This document shows positions 13,030 to 25,153 of a DNA stretch of 64,000 bases, one piece after another (positions within the stretch are counted from its first letter, which is position 1; every line of letters starts with the position of its first letter). This stretch comes from Muricea muricata (lineage: Eukaryota; Cnidaria; Anthozoa; Malacalcyonacea; Plexauridae), in contig OY979723.1 of NCBI GenBank assembly GCA_963855995.1, positions 129,001-193,000 on the forward strand, in the 5' to 3' direction. The notes under the pieces were generated by a model. It saw only the letters and a program-made list of their open reading frames with translations. It did not search any database and was not told where the DNA came from. The position numbers and the translations under genes are program-made.

Positions 13030-14657
13030 TTTTCAAAAAAGATCGCGTATGCCTTCTTTCATGAAAAAAATCGTTTTGAGCCATTCAAACTCATTTTTGT
13101 AAGTTTTCAGAATTTCACCCTTGTCTAAGTCCCAATCCATGATTTGGTTTGTGGGGAAGTCTTGTGTGAAATATGGTAACTTGTCAAAATGGCTTTAAAT
13201 CACTTGAAACTTTGCAAAAATGATCGCGTATGCCTTTTTTCATGAAAAATATCGTTTTGAGCCATTCAAACTCATTTTTGTAAGTTTTCAGAATTTCACT
13301 TTTGTCTAAGTCCCAATCCATGATTTGGTTTGTGGGGAAGTATGATGTGAAATATTGTAACTTGTCAAAATGGCTTTAAATCACTTGAAACTTTGCAAAA
13401 ATGATCGCGTATGCCTTATTTCATGAAAAAAATCGTTTTTAGCCAGTCAAATTCATTTTTGTAAGTTTTCAGAATTTCACCCTTGTCTAAGTCCCAATCC
13501 ATAATTTGGTTTGTGGGGAAGTCTGGTGTGAAATATGGTAACTTGTCAAAATGGCTTTAAATCACTTGAACTTTGCAAAAATGATCGCGTATGCCTTTTT
13601 TCATGAAAAAAATCGTTTTAAGCCAGTCAAACTCATTTTTGTAAGTTTTCAGAATTTCACCCTTGTCTAAGTCCCAATCCATGATTTGGTTTGTGGGGAA
13701 GTCTGGTGTGAAACATGGTAACTTGTCAAAATGGCTTGAAATCATTTGAAACTTTGCAAAAATGATCGCGTATGCCTTCTTTCATGAGAAAAATCGTTTT
13801 GAGCCAGTCAAAATCATTTTTGTAAGTTTTCAGAATTTCACCCTTGTCTAAGTCCCAATCCATGATTTGGTTTGTGGGGAAGTCTGGTGTGAAATATGGT
13901 AACTTGTCAAAATGGCTTTAAATCACTTGAAACTTTGTAAAAATGATCGCCTATGCCTTCTTTCATGAAAAAAATCGTTTTAAGCCAGTCAAACTCATTT
14001 TTGTAAGTTTTCAGAATTTCACCCTTGTCTAAGTCCCAATCCATGATTTGGTTTGTGGGGAAGTCTGATGTGAAATATGGTAACTTGTCAAAATGGCTTG
14101 AAATCACTTGAAACTTTGCAAAAATGATCGCGTATGCCTTCTTTCATGAAAAATATCGTTTTGAGCTATTCAAACTCATTTTTGTAAGTTTTCAGAATTT
14201 CACCCTTGTCTAAGTCCCAATCCATGATTTGGTTTGTGGGGAAGTCTGGTGTAAAATATGGTAACTTGTCAAAATGGCTTTAAATCACTTGAAACTGTGC
14301 AAAAATGATCGCGTATGCCTTTTTTCATGAAAAATATCGTTTTGAGCCATTCAAACTCATTTTTGTAAGTTTTCAGAATTTCACCCTTGTCTAAGTCCCA
14401 ATCCATGATTTGGTTTGTGGGGAAGTCTGGTGTGAAATATGGTAACTTGTCAAAATGGCTTGAAATCACTTGAAACTTTTCAAAAAAGATCGCGTATGCC
14501 TTCTTTCATGAAAAAAATCGTTTTGAGCCATTCAAACTCATTTTTGTAAGTTTTCAGAATTTCACCCTTGTCTAAGTCCCAATCCATGATTTGGTTTGTG
14601 GGGAAGTCTTGTGTGAAATATGGTAACTTGTCAAAATGGCTTTAAATCACTTGAAAC
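11763..14657. repeat. 8-mer HOR, copies of 1448 and 1447 bp
   Basis: Copies are 11763-13210 and 13211-14657. The second begins with a composite monomer: it starts TTTGC like its left neighbours but continues as F with CACTTTTG and AAGTATGATG, as at 11763. This places a recombination joint inside monomer 13211-13391. The second copy also lost one A near 13571 (CTTGAACTTTGC), which shortens the reverse-strand open frame there. The first copy lies mostly within the second 14-mer unit, so this duplication is younger than the 14-mer. Confidence 0.88.
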
Positions 14658-15200
14658 TTTGCAAAAATGATCGCGTATGCCTTTTTTCATGAAAAAAATC
14701 GTTTTGAGCCATTCAAACTCATTTTTGTAAGTTTTCAGAATTTCACCCTTGTCTAAGTCCCAATCCATGATTTGGTTTGTGGGGAAGTCTGGTGTGAAAT
14801 ATGGTAACTTGTCAAAATGGCTTGAAATCACTTGAAACTTTTCAAAAAAGATCGTGTATGCCTTCTTTCATGAAAAAAATCGTTTTGAGCCATTCAAACT
14901 CATTTTTGTAAGTTTTCAGAATTTCACCCTTGTCTAAGTCCCAATCCATGATTTGGTTTGTGGGGAAGTCTTGTGTGAAATATGGTAACTTGTCAAAATG
15001 GCTTTAAATCACTTGAAACTTTGCAAAAATGATCGCGTATGCCTTTTTTCATGAAAAAAATCGTTTTGAGCCATTCAAACTCATTTTTGTAAGTTTTCAG
15101 AATTTCACCCTTGTCTAAGTCCCAATCCATGATTTGGTTTGTGGGGAAGTCTGGTGTGAAATATGGTAACTTGTCAAAATGGCTTTAAATCACTTGAAAC
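14477..15200. repeat. 2-mer duplication, 362-bp period
   Basis: The pair of a G-like TTTTCAAAAAAGATC monomer with GTCTTGTGTG and a TTTGC monomer with GCCTTTTTTC occurs twice, at 14477-14838 and 14839-15200. The second copy has GATCGTG instead of GATCGCG near 14853. A related pair lies near 6695-7056. Confidence 0.8.
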
Positions 15201-16648
15201 TTTGCAAAAATGATCGCGTATGCCTTCTTTCATGAAAAATATCGTTTTGACCCATTCAAACTCATTTTTGTAAGTTTTCAGAATTTCACCCTTGTCTAAG
15301 TCCCAATCCATGATTTGGTTTGTGGGGAAGTCTGGTGTGAAACATGGTAACTTGTCAAAATGGCTTTAAATCACTTGAAACTTTGCAAAAATGATCGCGT
15401 ATGCCTTCTTTAATGAAAAATATCGTTTTGAGCCATTCAAACTCATTTTTGTAAGTTTTCAGAATTTCACCCTTGTCTAAGTCCCAATTCATGATTTGGT
15501 TTGTGGGGAAGTCTGGTGTGAAATATGGTAACTTGTCAAAATGGCTTTAAATCACTTGAAACTTTGCAAAAATGATCGCGTATGCCTTTTTTCATGAAAA
15601 AAATCGTTTTAAGCCAGTCAAACCCATTTTTGTAAGTTTTCAGAATTTCGCCCTTGTCTAAAACCCAATCCATGATTTGGTTTGTGGGGAAGTCTGATGT
15701 GAAATATGGTAACTTGTCAAAATGGCTTGAAATCACTTGAAACTTTGTAAAAATGATCGCGTATGCCTTCTTTCATGAAAAATATCGTTTTGAGCCATTC
15801 AAACTCATTTTTGTAAGTTTTCAGAATTTCACCCTTGTCTAAGTCCCAATCCATGATTTGGTTTGTGGGGAAGTCTGGTGTAAAATATGGTAACTTGTCA
15901 AAATGGCTTTAAATCACTTGAAACTGTGCAAAAATGATCGCATATGCCTTTTTTCATGAAAAATATCGTTTTGAGCCATTCAAACTCATTTTTGTAAGTT
16001 TTCAGAATTTCACTTTTGTCTAAGTCCCAATCCATGATTTGGTTTGTGGGGAAGTCTGGTGTGAAATATGGTAACTTGTCAAAATGGCTTTAAATCACTT
16101 GAAACTTTTCAAAAAAGATCGCGTATGCCTTTTTTCATGAAAAATATCGTTTTGAGCCATTCAAACTCATTTTTGTAAGTTTTCAGAATTTCACCCTTGT
16201 CTAAGTCCCAATCCATGATTTGGTTTGTGGGGAAGTCTGATGTGAAATATGGTAACTTGTAAAAATGGCTTGAAATCACTTGAAACTTTGTAAAAATGAT
16301 CGCGTATGCCTTTTTTCATGAAAAAAATCGTTTTAAGCCAGTCAAACTCATTTTTGTAAGTTTTCAGAATTTCACCCTTGTCTAAGTCCCAATCCATGAT
16401 TTGGTTTGTGGGGAAGTCTGGTGTAAAATATGGTAACTTGTCAAAATGGCTTTAAATCACTTGAAACTGTGCAAAAATGATCGCGTATGCCTTTTTTCAT
16501 GAAAAATATCGTTTTGAGCCATTCAAACTCATTTTTGTAAGTTTTCAGAATTTCACTTTTGTCTAAGTCCCAATCCATGATTTGGTTTGTGGGGAAGTCT
16601 GGTGTGAAATATGGTAACTTGTCAAAATGGCTTGAAATCACTTGAAAC
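15201..16648. repeat. Copied 8-monomer block X, copy 2
   Basis: It repeats the order at 7238-8685 with very few differences, such as CCCAATTC near 15485. The A-type monomer that precedes GACCCATTC at 7057 and 23525 is missing here, so the left joint of this copy differs from the other two. Confidence 0.85.
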
Positions 16649-17913
16649 TTTTCAAAAAAGATCGCGTATGCCTTTTTTCATGAAAAATATCGTTTTGAGC
16701 CATTCAAACTCATTTTTGTAAGTTTTCAGAATTTCACCCTTGTCTAAGTCCCAATCCATAATTTGGTTTGTGGGGAAGTCTGGTGTGAAATATGGTAACT
16801 TGTCAAAATGGCTTTAAATCACTCGAAACTTTGCAAAAATGATCGCGTATGCCTTCTTTCTAAAAAATATCGTTTTGAGCCATTCAAACTCATTTTTGTA
16901 AGTTTTCAGAATTTCACTTTGTCTAAGTCCCAATCCATGATTTGGTTTGTGGGGAAGTCTGGTGTGAAACATGGTAACTTGTCAAAATGGCTTTAAATCA
17001 CTTGAAACTTTTCAAAAAAGATCGCGTATGCCTTTTTTCATGAAAAATATCGTTTTGAGCCATTCAAACTCATTTTTGTAAGTTTTCAGAATTTCACCCT
17101 TGTCTAAGTCCCAATCCATGATTTGGTTTGTGGGGAAGTCTGATGTGAAATATGGTAACTTGTAAAAATGGCTTGAAATCACTTGAAACTTTGTAAAAAT
17201 GATCGCGTATGCCTTTTTTCATGAAAAAAATCGTTTTAAGCCAGTCAAACTCATTTTTGTAAGTTTTCAGAATTTCACCCTTGTCTAAGTCCCAATCCAT
17301 GATTTGGTTTGTGGGGAAGTCTGGTGTAAAATATGGTAACTTGTCAAAATGGCTTTAAATCACTTGAAACTGTGCAAAAATGATCGCGTATGCCTTTTTT
17401 CATGAAAAATATCGTTTTGAGCCATTCAAACTCATTTTTGTAAGTTTTCAGAATTTCACTTTTGTCTAAGTCCCAATCCATGATTTGGTTTGTGGGGAAG
17501 TCTGGTGTGAAATATGGTAACTTGTCAAAATGGCTTGAAATCACTTGAAACTTTTCAAAAAAGATCGCGTATGCCTTTTTTCATGAAAAATATCGTTTTG
17601 AGCCATTCAAACTCATTTTTGTAAGTTTTCAGAATTTCACCCTTGTCTAAGTCCCAATCCATAATTTGGTTTGTGGGGAAGTCTGGTGTGAAATATGGTA
17701 ACTTGTCAAAATGGCTTTAAATCACTTGAAACTTTGCAAAAATGATCGCGTATGCCTTCTTTCTTGAAAAATATCGTTTTGAGCCATTCAAACTCATTTT
17801 TGTAAGTTTTCAGAATTTCACTTTTGTCTAAGTCCCAATCCATGATTTGGTTTGTGGGGAAGTCTGGTGTGAAACATGGTAACTTGTCAAAATGGCTTTA
17901 AATCACTTGAAAC
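16106..17913. repeat. 5-mer HOR, copies of 903 and 905 bp
   Basis: Copies are 16106-17008 and 17009-17913. Order: TTTTCAAAAAAGATC monomer, TTGTAAAAATG monomer with the CTTGTAAAAATGG change, F, a G-like monomer ending CCATAATTT, and a TTTGC monomer with CACTTTTG. The first copy is 2 bp shorter because its last monomer has two deletions. Confidence 0.88.
16830..17008. repeat. 179-bp monomer with two 1-bp deletions
   Basis: Compared with its partner at 17733-17913, this monomer reads TTTCTAAAAAA instead of TTTCTTGAAAAA and CACTTTGTC instead of CACTTTTGTC, losing one base at each place. The central CATG palindrome is destroyed. The two shifts produce the only forward-strand open frame above 60 codons (16808-16996), which is therefore an artefact. 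Confidence 0.85.
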
Positions 17914-18637
17914 TTTTCAAAAATGATCGCGTATGCCTTCTTTCATGAAAAAAATCGTTTTGAGCCATTCAAACTCATTTTTGTAAGTTTTCAGAATTTC
18001 ACCCTTGTCTAAGTCCCAATCCAAGATCTGGTTTGTGGGGAAGTCTGGTGTGAAATATGGTAACTTGTCAAAATGGCTTTAAATCACTTGAAACTTTGCA
18101 AAAATGATCGCGTATGCCTTCTTTCATGAAAAATATCGTTTTGAGCCATTCAAACTCATTTTTGTAAGTTTTCAGAATTTCACCCTTGTCTAAGTCCCAA
18201 TCCATGATTTGGTTTGTGGGGAAGTCTGGTGTGAAACATGGTAACTTGTCAAAATGGCTTTAAATCACTTGAAACTTTTCAAAAATGATCGCGTATGCCT
18301 TTTTTCATGAAAAAAATCGTTTTGAGCCATTCAAACTCATTTTTGTAAGTTTTCAGAATTTCACCCTTGTCTAAGTCCCAATCCATGATTTGGTTTGTGG
18401 GGAAGTCTGGTGTGAAATATGGTAACTTGTCAAAATGGCTTTAAATCACTTGAAACTTTGCAAAAATGATCGCGTATGCCTTCTTTCATGAAAAAAATCG
18501 TTTTTAGCCAGTCAAATTCATTTTTGTAAGTTTTCAGAATTTCACCCTTGTCTAAGTCCCAATCCATGATTTGGTTTGTGGGGAAGTCTGGTGTAAAATA
18601 TGGTAACTTGTCAAAATGGCTTTAAATCACTTGAAAC
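17914..18637. repeat. Partial copy (4 monomers) of the AGATCT-led 8-mer block W
   Basis: This segment opens with the AGATCT monomer (site 18024-18029) and continues in the order also seen from 20086, 21534 and 26783: AAACATGG monomer, TTTTCAAAAATG/GCCTTTTTTC monomer, then a TTTAGCCAGTCAAAT monomer. It then switches to F, so only half of block W is present. Confidence 0.75.
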
Positions 18638-19542
18638 TGTGCAAAAATGATCGCATATGCCTTTTTTCATGAAAAATATCGTTTTGAGCCATTCAAACTC
18701 ATTTTTGTAAGTTTTCAGAATTTCACTTTTGTCTAAGTCCCAATCCATGATTTGGTTTGTGGGGAAGTCTGGTGTGAAATATGGTAACTTGTCAAAATGG
18801 CTTTAAATCACTTGAAACTTTTCAAAAAAGATCGCGTATGCCTTTTTTCATGAAAAATATCGTTTTGAGCCATTCAAACTCATTTTTGTAAGTTTTCAGA
18901 ATTTCACCCTTGTCTAAGTCCCAATCCATGATTTGGTTTGTGGGGAAGTCTGGTGTGAAATATGGTAACTTGTCAAAATGGCTTTAAATCACTTGAAACT
19001 TTGCAAAAATGATCGCGTATGCCTTCTTTCATGAAAAAAATCGTTTTTAGCCAGTAAAATTCATTTTTGTAAGTTTTCAGAATTTCACCCTTGTCTAAGT
19101 CCCAATCCATGATTTGGTTTGTGGGGAAGTCTGGTGTAAAATATGGTAACTTGTCAAAATGGCTTTAAATCACTTGAAACTGTGCAAAAATGATCGCATA
19201 TGCCTTTTTTCATGAAAAATATCGTTTTGAGCCATTCAAACTCATTTTTGTAAGTTTTCAGAATTTCACTTTTGTCTAAGTCCCAATCCATGATTTGGTT
19301 TGTGGGGAAGTCTGGTGTGAAATATGGTAACTTGTCAAAATGGCTTTAAATCACTTGAAACTTTTCAAAAAAGATCGCGTATGCCTTTTTTCATGAAAAA
19401 TATCGTTTTGAGCCATTCAAACTCATTTTTGTAAGTTTTCAGAATTTCACCCTTGTCTAAGTCCCAATCCATGATTTGGTTTGTGGGGAAGTCTGATGTG
19501 AAATATGGTAACTTGTAAAAATGGCTTGAAATCACTTGAAAC
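18457..19542. repeat. 3-mer HOR, two copies of 543 bp
   Basis: Copies are 18457-18999 and 19000-19542. Each has a TTTAGCCAG monomer ending GTGTAAAAT, an F monomer with GCATATGCC, and a TTTTCAAAAAAGATC monomer. One difference in the second copy is CCAGTAAAATTC near 19052. Confidence 0.88.
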
Positions 19543-19723
19543 TTTGTAAAAATGATCGCGTATGCCTTTTTTCATGAAAAAAATCGTTTTAAGCCAGTCA
19601 AACTCATTTTTGTAAGTTTTCAGAATTTCACCCTTGTCTAAGTCCCAATCCATGATTTGGTTTGTGGGGAAGTCTGGTGTAAAATATGGTAACTTGTCAA
19701 AATGGCTTTAAATCACTTGAAAC

Positions 19724-20085
19724 TGTGCAAAAATGATCGCGTATGCCTTTTTTCATGAAAAATATCGTTTTGAGCCATTCAAACTCATTTTTGTAAGTTT
19801 TCAGAATTTCACTTTTGTCTAAGTCCCAATCCATGATTTGGTTTGTGGGGAAGTCTGGTGTAAAATATGGTAACTTGTCAAAATGGCTTTAAATCACTTG
19901 AAACTGTGCAAAAATGATCGCGTATGCCTTTTTTCATGAAAAATATCGTTTTGAGCCATTCAAACTCATTTTTGTAAGTTTTCAGAATTTCACTTTTGTC
20001 TAAGTCCCAATCCATGATTTGGTTTGTGGGGAAGTCTGGTGTGAAATATGGTAACTTGTCAAAATGGCTTGAAATCACTTGAAAC
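19724..20085. repeat. Adjacent duplicate F monomers
   Basis: Two F monomers (19724-19904 and 19905-20085) sit side by side, both with TGTGCAAAAATG and CACTTTTG. They differ mainly at the end (GTGTAAAAT and GGCTTTAAATC versus GTGTGAAAT and GGCTTGAAATC). Elsewhere single F monomers are followed by other types, so this is a one-monomer duplication. Confidence 0.8.
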
Positions 20086-22981
20086 TTTTCAAAAAAGATC
20101 GCGTATGCCTTTTTTCATGAAAAAAATCGTTTTGAGCCATTCAAACTCATTTTTGTAAGTTTTCAGAATTTCACCCTTGTCTAAGTCCCAATCCAAGATC
20201 TGGTTTGTGGGGAAGTCTGGTGTGAAATATGGTAACTTGTCAAAATGGCTTTAAATCACTTGAAACTTTGCAAAAATGATCGCGTATGCCTTCTTTCATG
20301 AAAAATATCGTTTTGAGCCAATCAAACTCATTTTTGTAAGTTTTCAGAATTTCACCCTTGTCTAAGTCCCAATCCATGATTTGGTTTGTGGGGAAGTCTG
20401 GTGTGAAACATGGTAACTTGTCAAAATGGCTTTAAATCACTTGAAACTTTTCAAAAATGATCGCGTATGCCTTTTTTCATGAAAAAAATCGTTTTGAGCC
20501 ATTCAAACTCATATTTGTAAGTTTTCAGAATTTCACCCTTGTCTAAGTCCCAATCCATGATTTGGTTTGTGGGGAAGTCTGGTGTGAAATATGGTAACTT
20601 GTCAAAATGGCTTTAAATCACTTGAAACTTTGCAAAAATGATCGCGTATGCCTTCTTTCATGAAAAAAATCGTTTTTAGCCAGTCAAATTCATTTTTGTA
20701 AGTTTTCAGAATTTCACCCTTGTCTAAGTCCCAATCCATGATTTGGTTTGTGGGGAAGTCTGGTGTGAAATTTGGTAACTTGTCAAAATGGCTTGAAAGC
20801 ACTTGAAACTTTGCAAAAATGATCGCGTATGCCTTTCTTCATGAAAAATATCGTTTTGAGGCATTCAAACTCATTTTTGTAAGTTTTCAGAATTTCACCC
20901 TTGTCTAAGTCCCAATCCATGATTTGGTTTGTGGGGAAGTCTGGTGTAAAATATGGTAACTTGTCAAAATGGCTTTAAATCACTTGAAACTTTGCAAAAA
21001 TGATCGCGTATGCCTTTTTTCATGAAAAAAATCGTTTTTAGCCAGTCAAATTCATTTTTGTAAGTTTTCAGAATTTCACCCTTGTCTAAGTCCCAATCCA
21101 TGATTTGGTTTGTGGGGAAGTCTGGTGTGAAACATGGTAACTTGTCAAAATGGCTTGAAATCATTTGAAACTTTGCAAAAATGATCGCGTATGCCTTCTT
21201 TCATGAGAAAAATCGTTTTGAGCCAGTCAAAATCATTTTTGTAAGTTTTCAGAATTTCACCCTTGTCTAAGTCCCAATCCATGATTTGGTTTGTGGGGAA
21301 GTCTGGTGTGAAATATGGTAACTTGTCAAAATGGCTTTAAATCACTTGAAACTTTGTAAAAATGATCGCGTATGCCTTCTTTCTTGAAAAATATCGTTTT
21401 GAGCTATTCAAACTCATTTTTGTAAGTTTTCAGAATTTCACCCTTGTCTAAGTCCCAATCCATGATTTGGTTTGTGGGGAAGTCTGGTGTGAAACATGGT
21501 AACTTGTCAAAATGGCTTTAAATCACTTGAAACTTTTCAAAAATGATCGCGTATGCCTTCTTTCATGAAAAAAATCGTTTTGAGCCATTCAAACTCATTT
21601 TTGTAAGTTTTCAGAATTTCACCCTTGTCTAAGTCCCAATCCAAGATCTGGTTTGTGGGGAAGTCTGGTGTGAAATATGGTAACTTGTCAAAATGGCTTT
21701 AAATCACTTGAAACTTTGCAAAAATGATCGCGTATGCCTTCTTTCATGAAAAATATCGTTTTGAGCCATTCAAACTCATTTTTGTAAGTTTTCAGAATTT
21801 CACCCTTGTCTAAATCCCAATCCATGATTTGGTTTGTGGGGAAGTCTGGTGTGAAACATGGTAACTTGTCAAAATGGCTTTAAATCACTTGAAACTTTTC
21901 AAAAATGATCGCGTATGCCTTTTTTCATGAAAAAAATCGTTTTGAGCCATTCAAACTCATTTTTGTAAGTTTTCAGAATTTCACCCTTGTCTAAGTCCCA
22001 ATCCATGATTTGGTTTGTGGGGAAGTCTGGTGTGAAATATGGTAACTTGTCAAAATGGCTTTAAATCACTTGAAACTTTGCAAAAATGATCGCGTATGCC
22101 TTCTTTCATGAAAAAAATCGTTTTTAGCCAGTCAAATTCATTTTTGTAAGTTTTCAGAATTTCACCCTTGTCTAAGTCCCAATCCATGATTTGGTTTGTG
22201 GGGAAGTCTGGTGTGAAATATGGTAACTTGTCAAAATGGCTTGAAAGCACTTGAAACTTTGCAAAAATGATCGCGTATGCCTTTCTTCATGAAAAATATC
22301 GTTTTGAGGCATTCAAACTCATTTTTGTAAGTTTTCAGAATTTCACCCTTGTCTAAGTCCCAATCCATGATTTGGTTTGTGGGGAAGTCTGGTGTAAAAT
22401 ATGGTAACTTGTAAAAATGGCTTTAAATCACTTGAAACTTTGCAAAAATGATCGCGTATGCCTTATTTCATGAAAAAAATCGTTTTTAGCCAGTCAAATT
22501 CATTTTTGTAAGTTTTCAGAATTTCACCCTTGTCTAAGTCCCAATCCATGATTTGGTTTGTGGGGAAGTCTGGTGTGAAACATGGTAACTTGTCAAAATG
22601 GCTTGAAATCATTTGAAACTTTGCAAAAATGATCGCGTATGCCTTCTTTCATGAGAAAAATCGTTTTGAGCCAGTCAAAATCATTTTTGTAAGTTTTCAG
22701 AATTTCACCCTTGTCTAAGTCCCAATCCATGATTTGGTTTGTGGGGAAGTCTGGTGTGAAATATGGTAACTTGTCAAAATGGCTTTAAATCACTTGAAAC
22801 TTTGTAAAAATGATCGCGTATGCCTTCTTTCATGAAAAAAATCGTTTTAAGCCAGTCAAACTCATTTTTGTAAGTTTTCAGAATTTCACCCTTGTCTAAG
22901 TCCCAATCCATGATTTGGTTTGTGGGGAAGTCTGATGTGAAATATGGTAACTTGTCAAAATGGCTTGAAATCACTTGAAAC
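20086..22981. repeat. 8-mer HOR block W, two copies of 1448 bp
   Basis: Copies are 20086-21533 and 21534-22981. Each starts with the AGATCT monomer (20196 and 21644) and includes a GAAAGCAC monomer, a CTTTCTTCATG/GAGGCATTC monomer and a CATGAGAAAAATCG monomer. The last monomers differ: TTCTTGAAA/GAGCTATTC at 21353, TTAAGCCAG at 22801. The sixth also differs: GCCTTTTTTC against GCCTTATTTC. The tail of the second copy looks replaced by sequence from another block. Confidence 0.85.
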
Positions 22982-23705
22982 TTTGCAAAAATGATCGCGT
23001 ATGCCTTCTTTCATGAAAAATATCGTTTTGAGCTATTCAAACTCATTTTTGTAAGTTTTCAGAATTTCACCCTTGTCTAAGTCCCAATCCATGATTTGGT
23101 TTGTGGGGAAGTCTTGTGTAAAATATGGTAACTTGTCAAAATGGCTTTAAATCACTTGAAACTGTGCAAAAATGATCGCGTATGCCTTTTTTCATGAAAA
23201 ATATCGTTTTGAGCCATTCAAACTCATTTTTGTAAGTTTTCAGAATTTCACCCTTGTCTAAGTCCCAATCCATGATTCGGTTTGTGGGGAAGTCTGGTGT
23301 GAAATATGGTAACTTGTCAAAATGGCTTGAAATCACTTGAAACTTTTCAAAAAAGATCGCGTATGCCTTCTTTCATGAAAAAAATCGTTTTGAGCCATTC
23401 AAACTCATTTTTGTAAGTTTTCAGAATTTCACCCTTGTCTAAGTCCCAATCCATGATTTGGTTTGTGGGGAAGTCTGGTGTGAAATATGGTAACTTGTCA
23501 AAATGGCTTTAAATCACTTGAAACTTTGCAAAAATGATCGCGTATGCCTTTTTTCATGAAAAATATCGTTTTGAGCTATTCAAACTCATTTTTGTAAGTT
23601 TTCAGAATTTCACCCTTGTCTAAGTCCCAATCCATAATTTGGTTTGTGGGGAAGTCTGGTGTGAAATATGGTAACTTGTCAAAATGGCTTTAAATCACTT
23701 GAAAC

Positions 23706-25153
23706 TTTGCAAAAATGATCGCGTATGCCTTCTTTCATGAAAAATATCGTTTTGACCCATTCAAACTCATTTTTGTAAGTTTTCAGAATTTCGCCCTTGT
23801 CTAAGTCCCAATCCATGATTTGGTTTGTGGGGAAGTCTGGTGTGAAACATGGTAACTTGTCAAAATGGCTTTAAATCACTTGAAACTTTGCAAAAATGAT
23901 CGCGTATGCCTTCTTTAATGAAAAATATCGTTTTGAGCCATTCAAACTCATTTTTGTAAGTTTTCAGAATTTCACCCTTGTCTAAGTCCCAATCCATGAT
24001 TTGGTTTGTGGGGAAGTCTGGTGTGAAATATGGTAACTTGTCAAAATGGCTTTAAATCACTTGAAACTTTGCAAAAATGATCGCGTATGCCTTTTTTCAT
24101 GAAAAAAATCGTTTTAAGCCAGTCAAACCCATTTTTGTAAGTTTTCAGAATTTCGCCCTTGTCTAAAACCCAATCCATGATTTGGTTTGTGGGGAAGTCT
24201 GATGTGAAATATGGTAACTTGTCAAAATGGCTTGAAATCACTTGAAACTTTGTAAAAATGATCGCGTATGCCTTCTTTCATGAAAAATATCGTTTTGAGC
24301 CATTCAAACTCATTTTTGTAAGTTTTCAGAATTTCACCCTTGTCTAAGTCCCAATCCATGATTTGGTTTGTGGGGAAGTCTGGTGTAAAATATGGTAACT
24401 TGTCAAAATGGCTTTAAATCACTTGAAACTGTGCAAAAATGATCGCGTATGCCTTTTTTCATGAAAAATATCGTTTTGAGCCATTCAAACTCATTTTTGT
24501 AAGTTTTCAGAATTTCACTTTTGTCTAAGTCCCAATCCATGATTTGGTTTGTGGGGAAGTCTGGTGTGAAATATGGTAACTTGTCAAAATGGCTTTAAAT
24601 CACTTGAAACTTTTCAAAAAAGATCGCGTATGCCTTTTTTCATGAAAAATATCGTTTTGAGCCATTCAAACTCATTTTTGTAAGTTTTCAGAATTTCACC
24701 CTTGTCTAAGTCCCAATCCATGATTTGGTTTGTGGGGAAGTCTGATGTGAAATATGGTAACTTGTAAAAATGGCTTGAAATCACTTGAAACTTTGTAAAA
24801 ATGATCGCGTATGCCTTTTTTCATGAAAAAAATCGTTTTAAGCCAGTCAAACTCATTTTTGTAAGTTTTCAGAATTTCACCCTTGTCTAAGTCCCAATCC
24901 ATGATTTGGTTTGTGGGGAAGTCTGGTGTAAAATATGGTAACTTGTCAAAATGGCTTTAAATCACTTGAAACTGTGCAAAAATGATCGCGTATGCCTTTT
25001 TTCATGAAAAATATCGTTTTGAGCCATTCAAACTCATTTTTGTAAGTTTTCAGAATTTCACTTTTGTCTAAGTCCCAATCCATGATTTGGTTTGTGGGGA
25101 AGTCTGGTGTGAAATACGGTAACTTGTCAAAATGGCTTGAAATCACTTGAAAC
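23706..25153. repeat. Copied 8-monomer block X, copy 3
   Basis: This has the GACCCATTC, TTCTTTAATG and CTAAAACCC order also found at 7238 and 15201. Small differences include CGCCCTT in the first monomer (near 23793) and GAAATACGG near 25114. It runs into the 6-mer HOR described next, which was built from its own monomers. Confidence 0.85.

Noticed and set aside
16808-16996. The only forward-strand open frame over 60 codons
   Set aside because: It depends on two chance 1-bp deletions in one monomer and has no counterpart in the 352 others.
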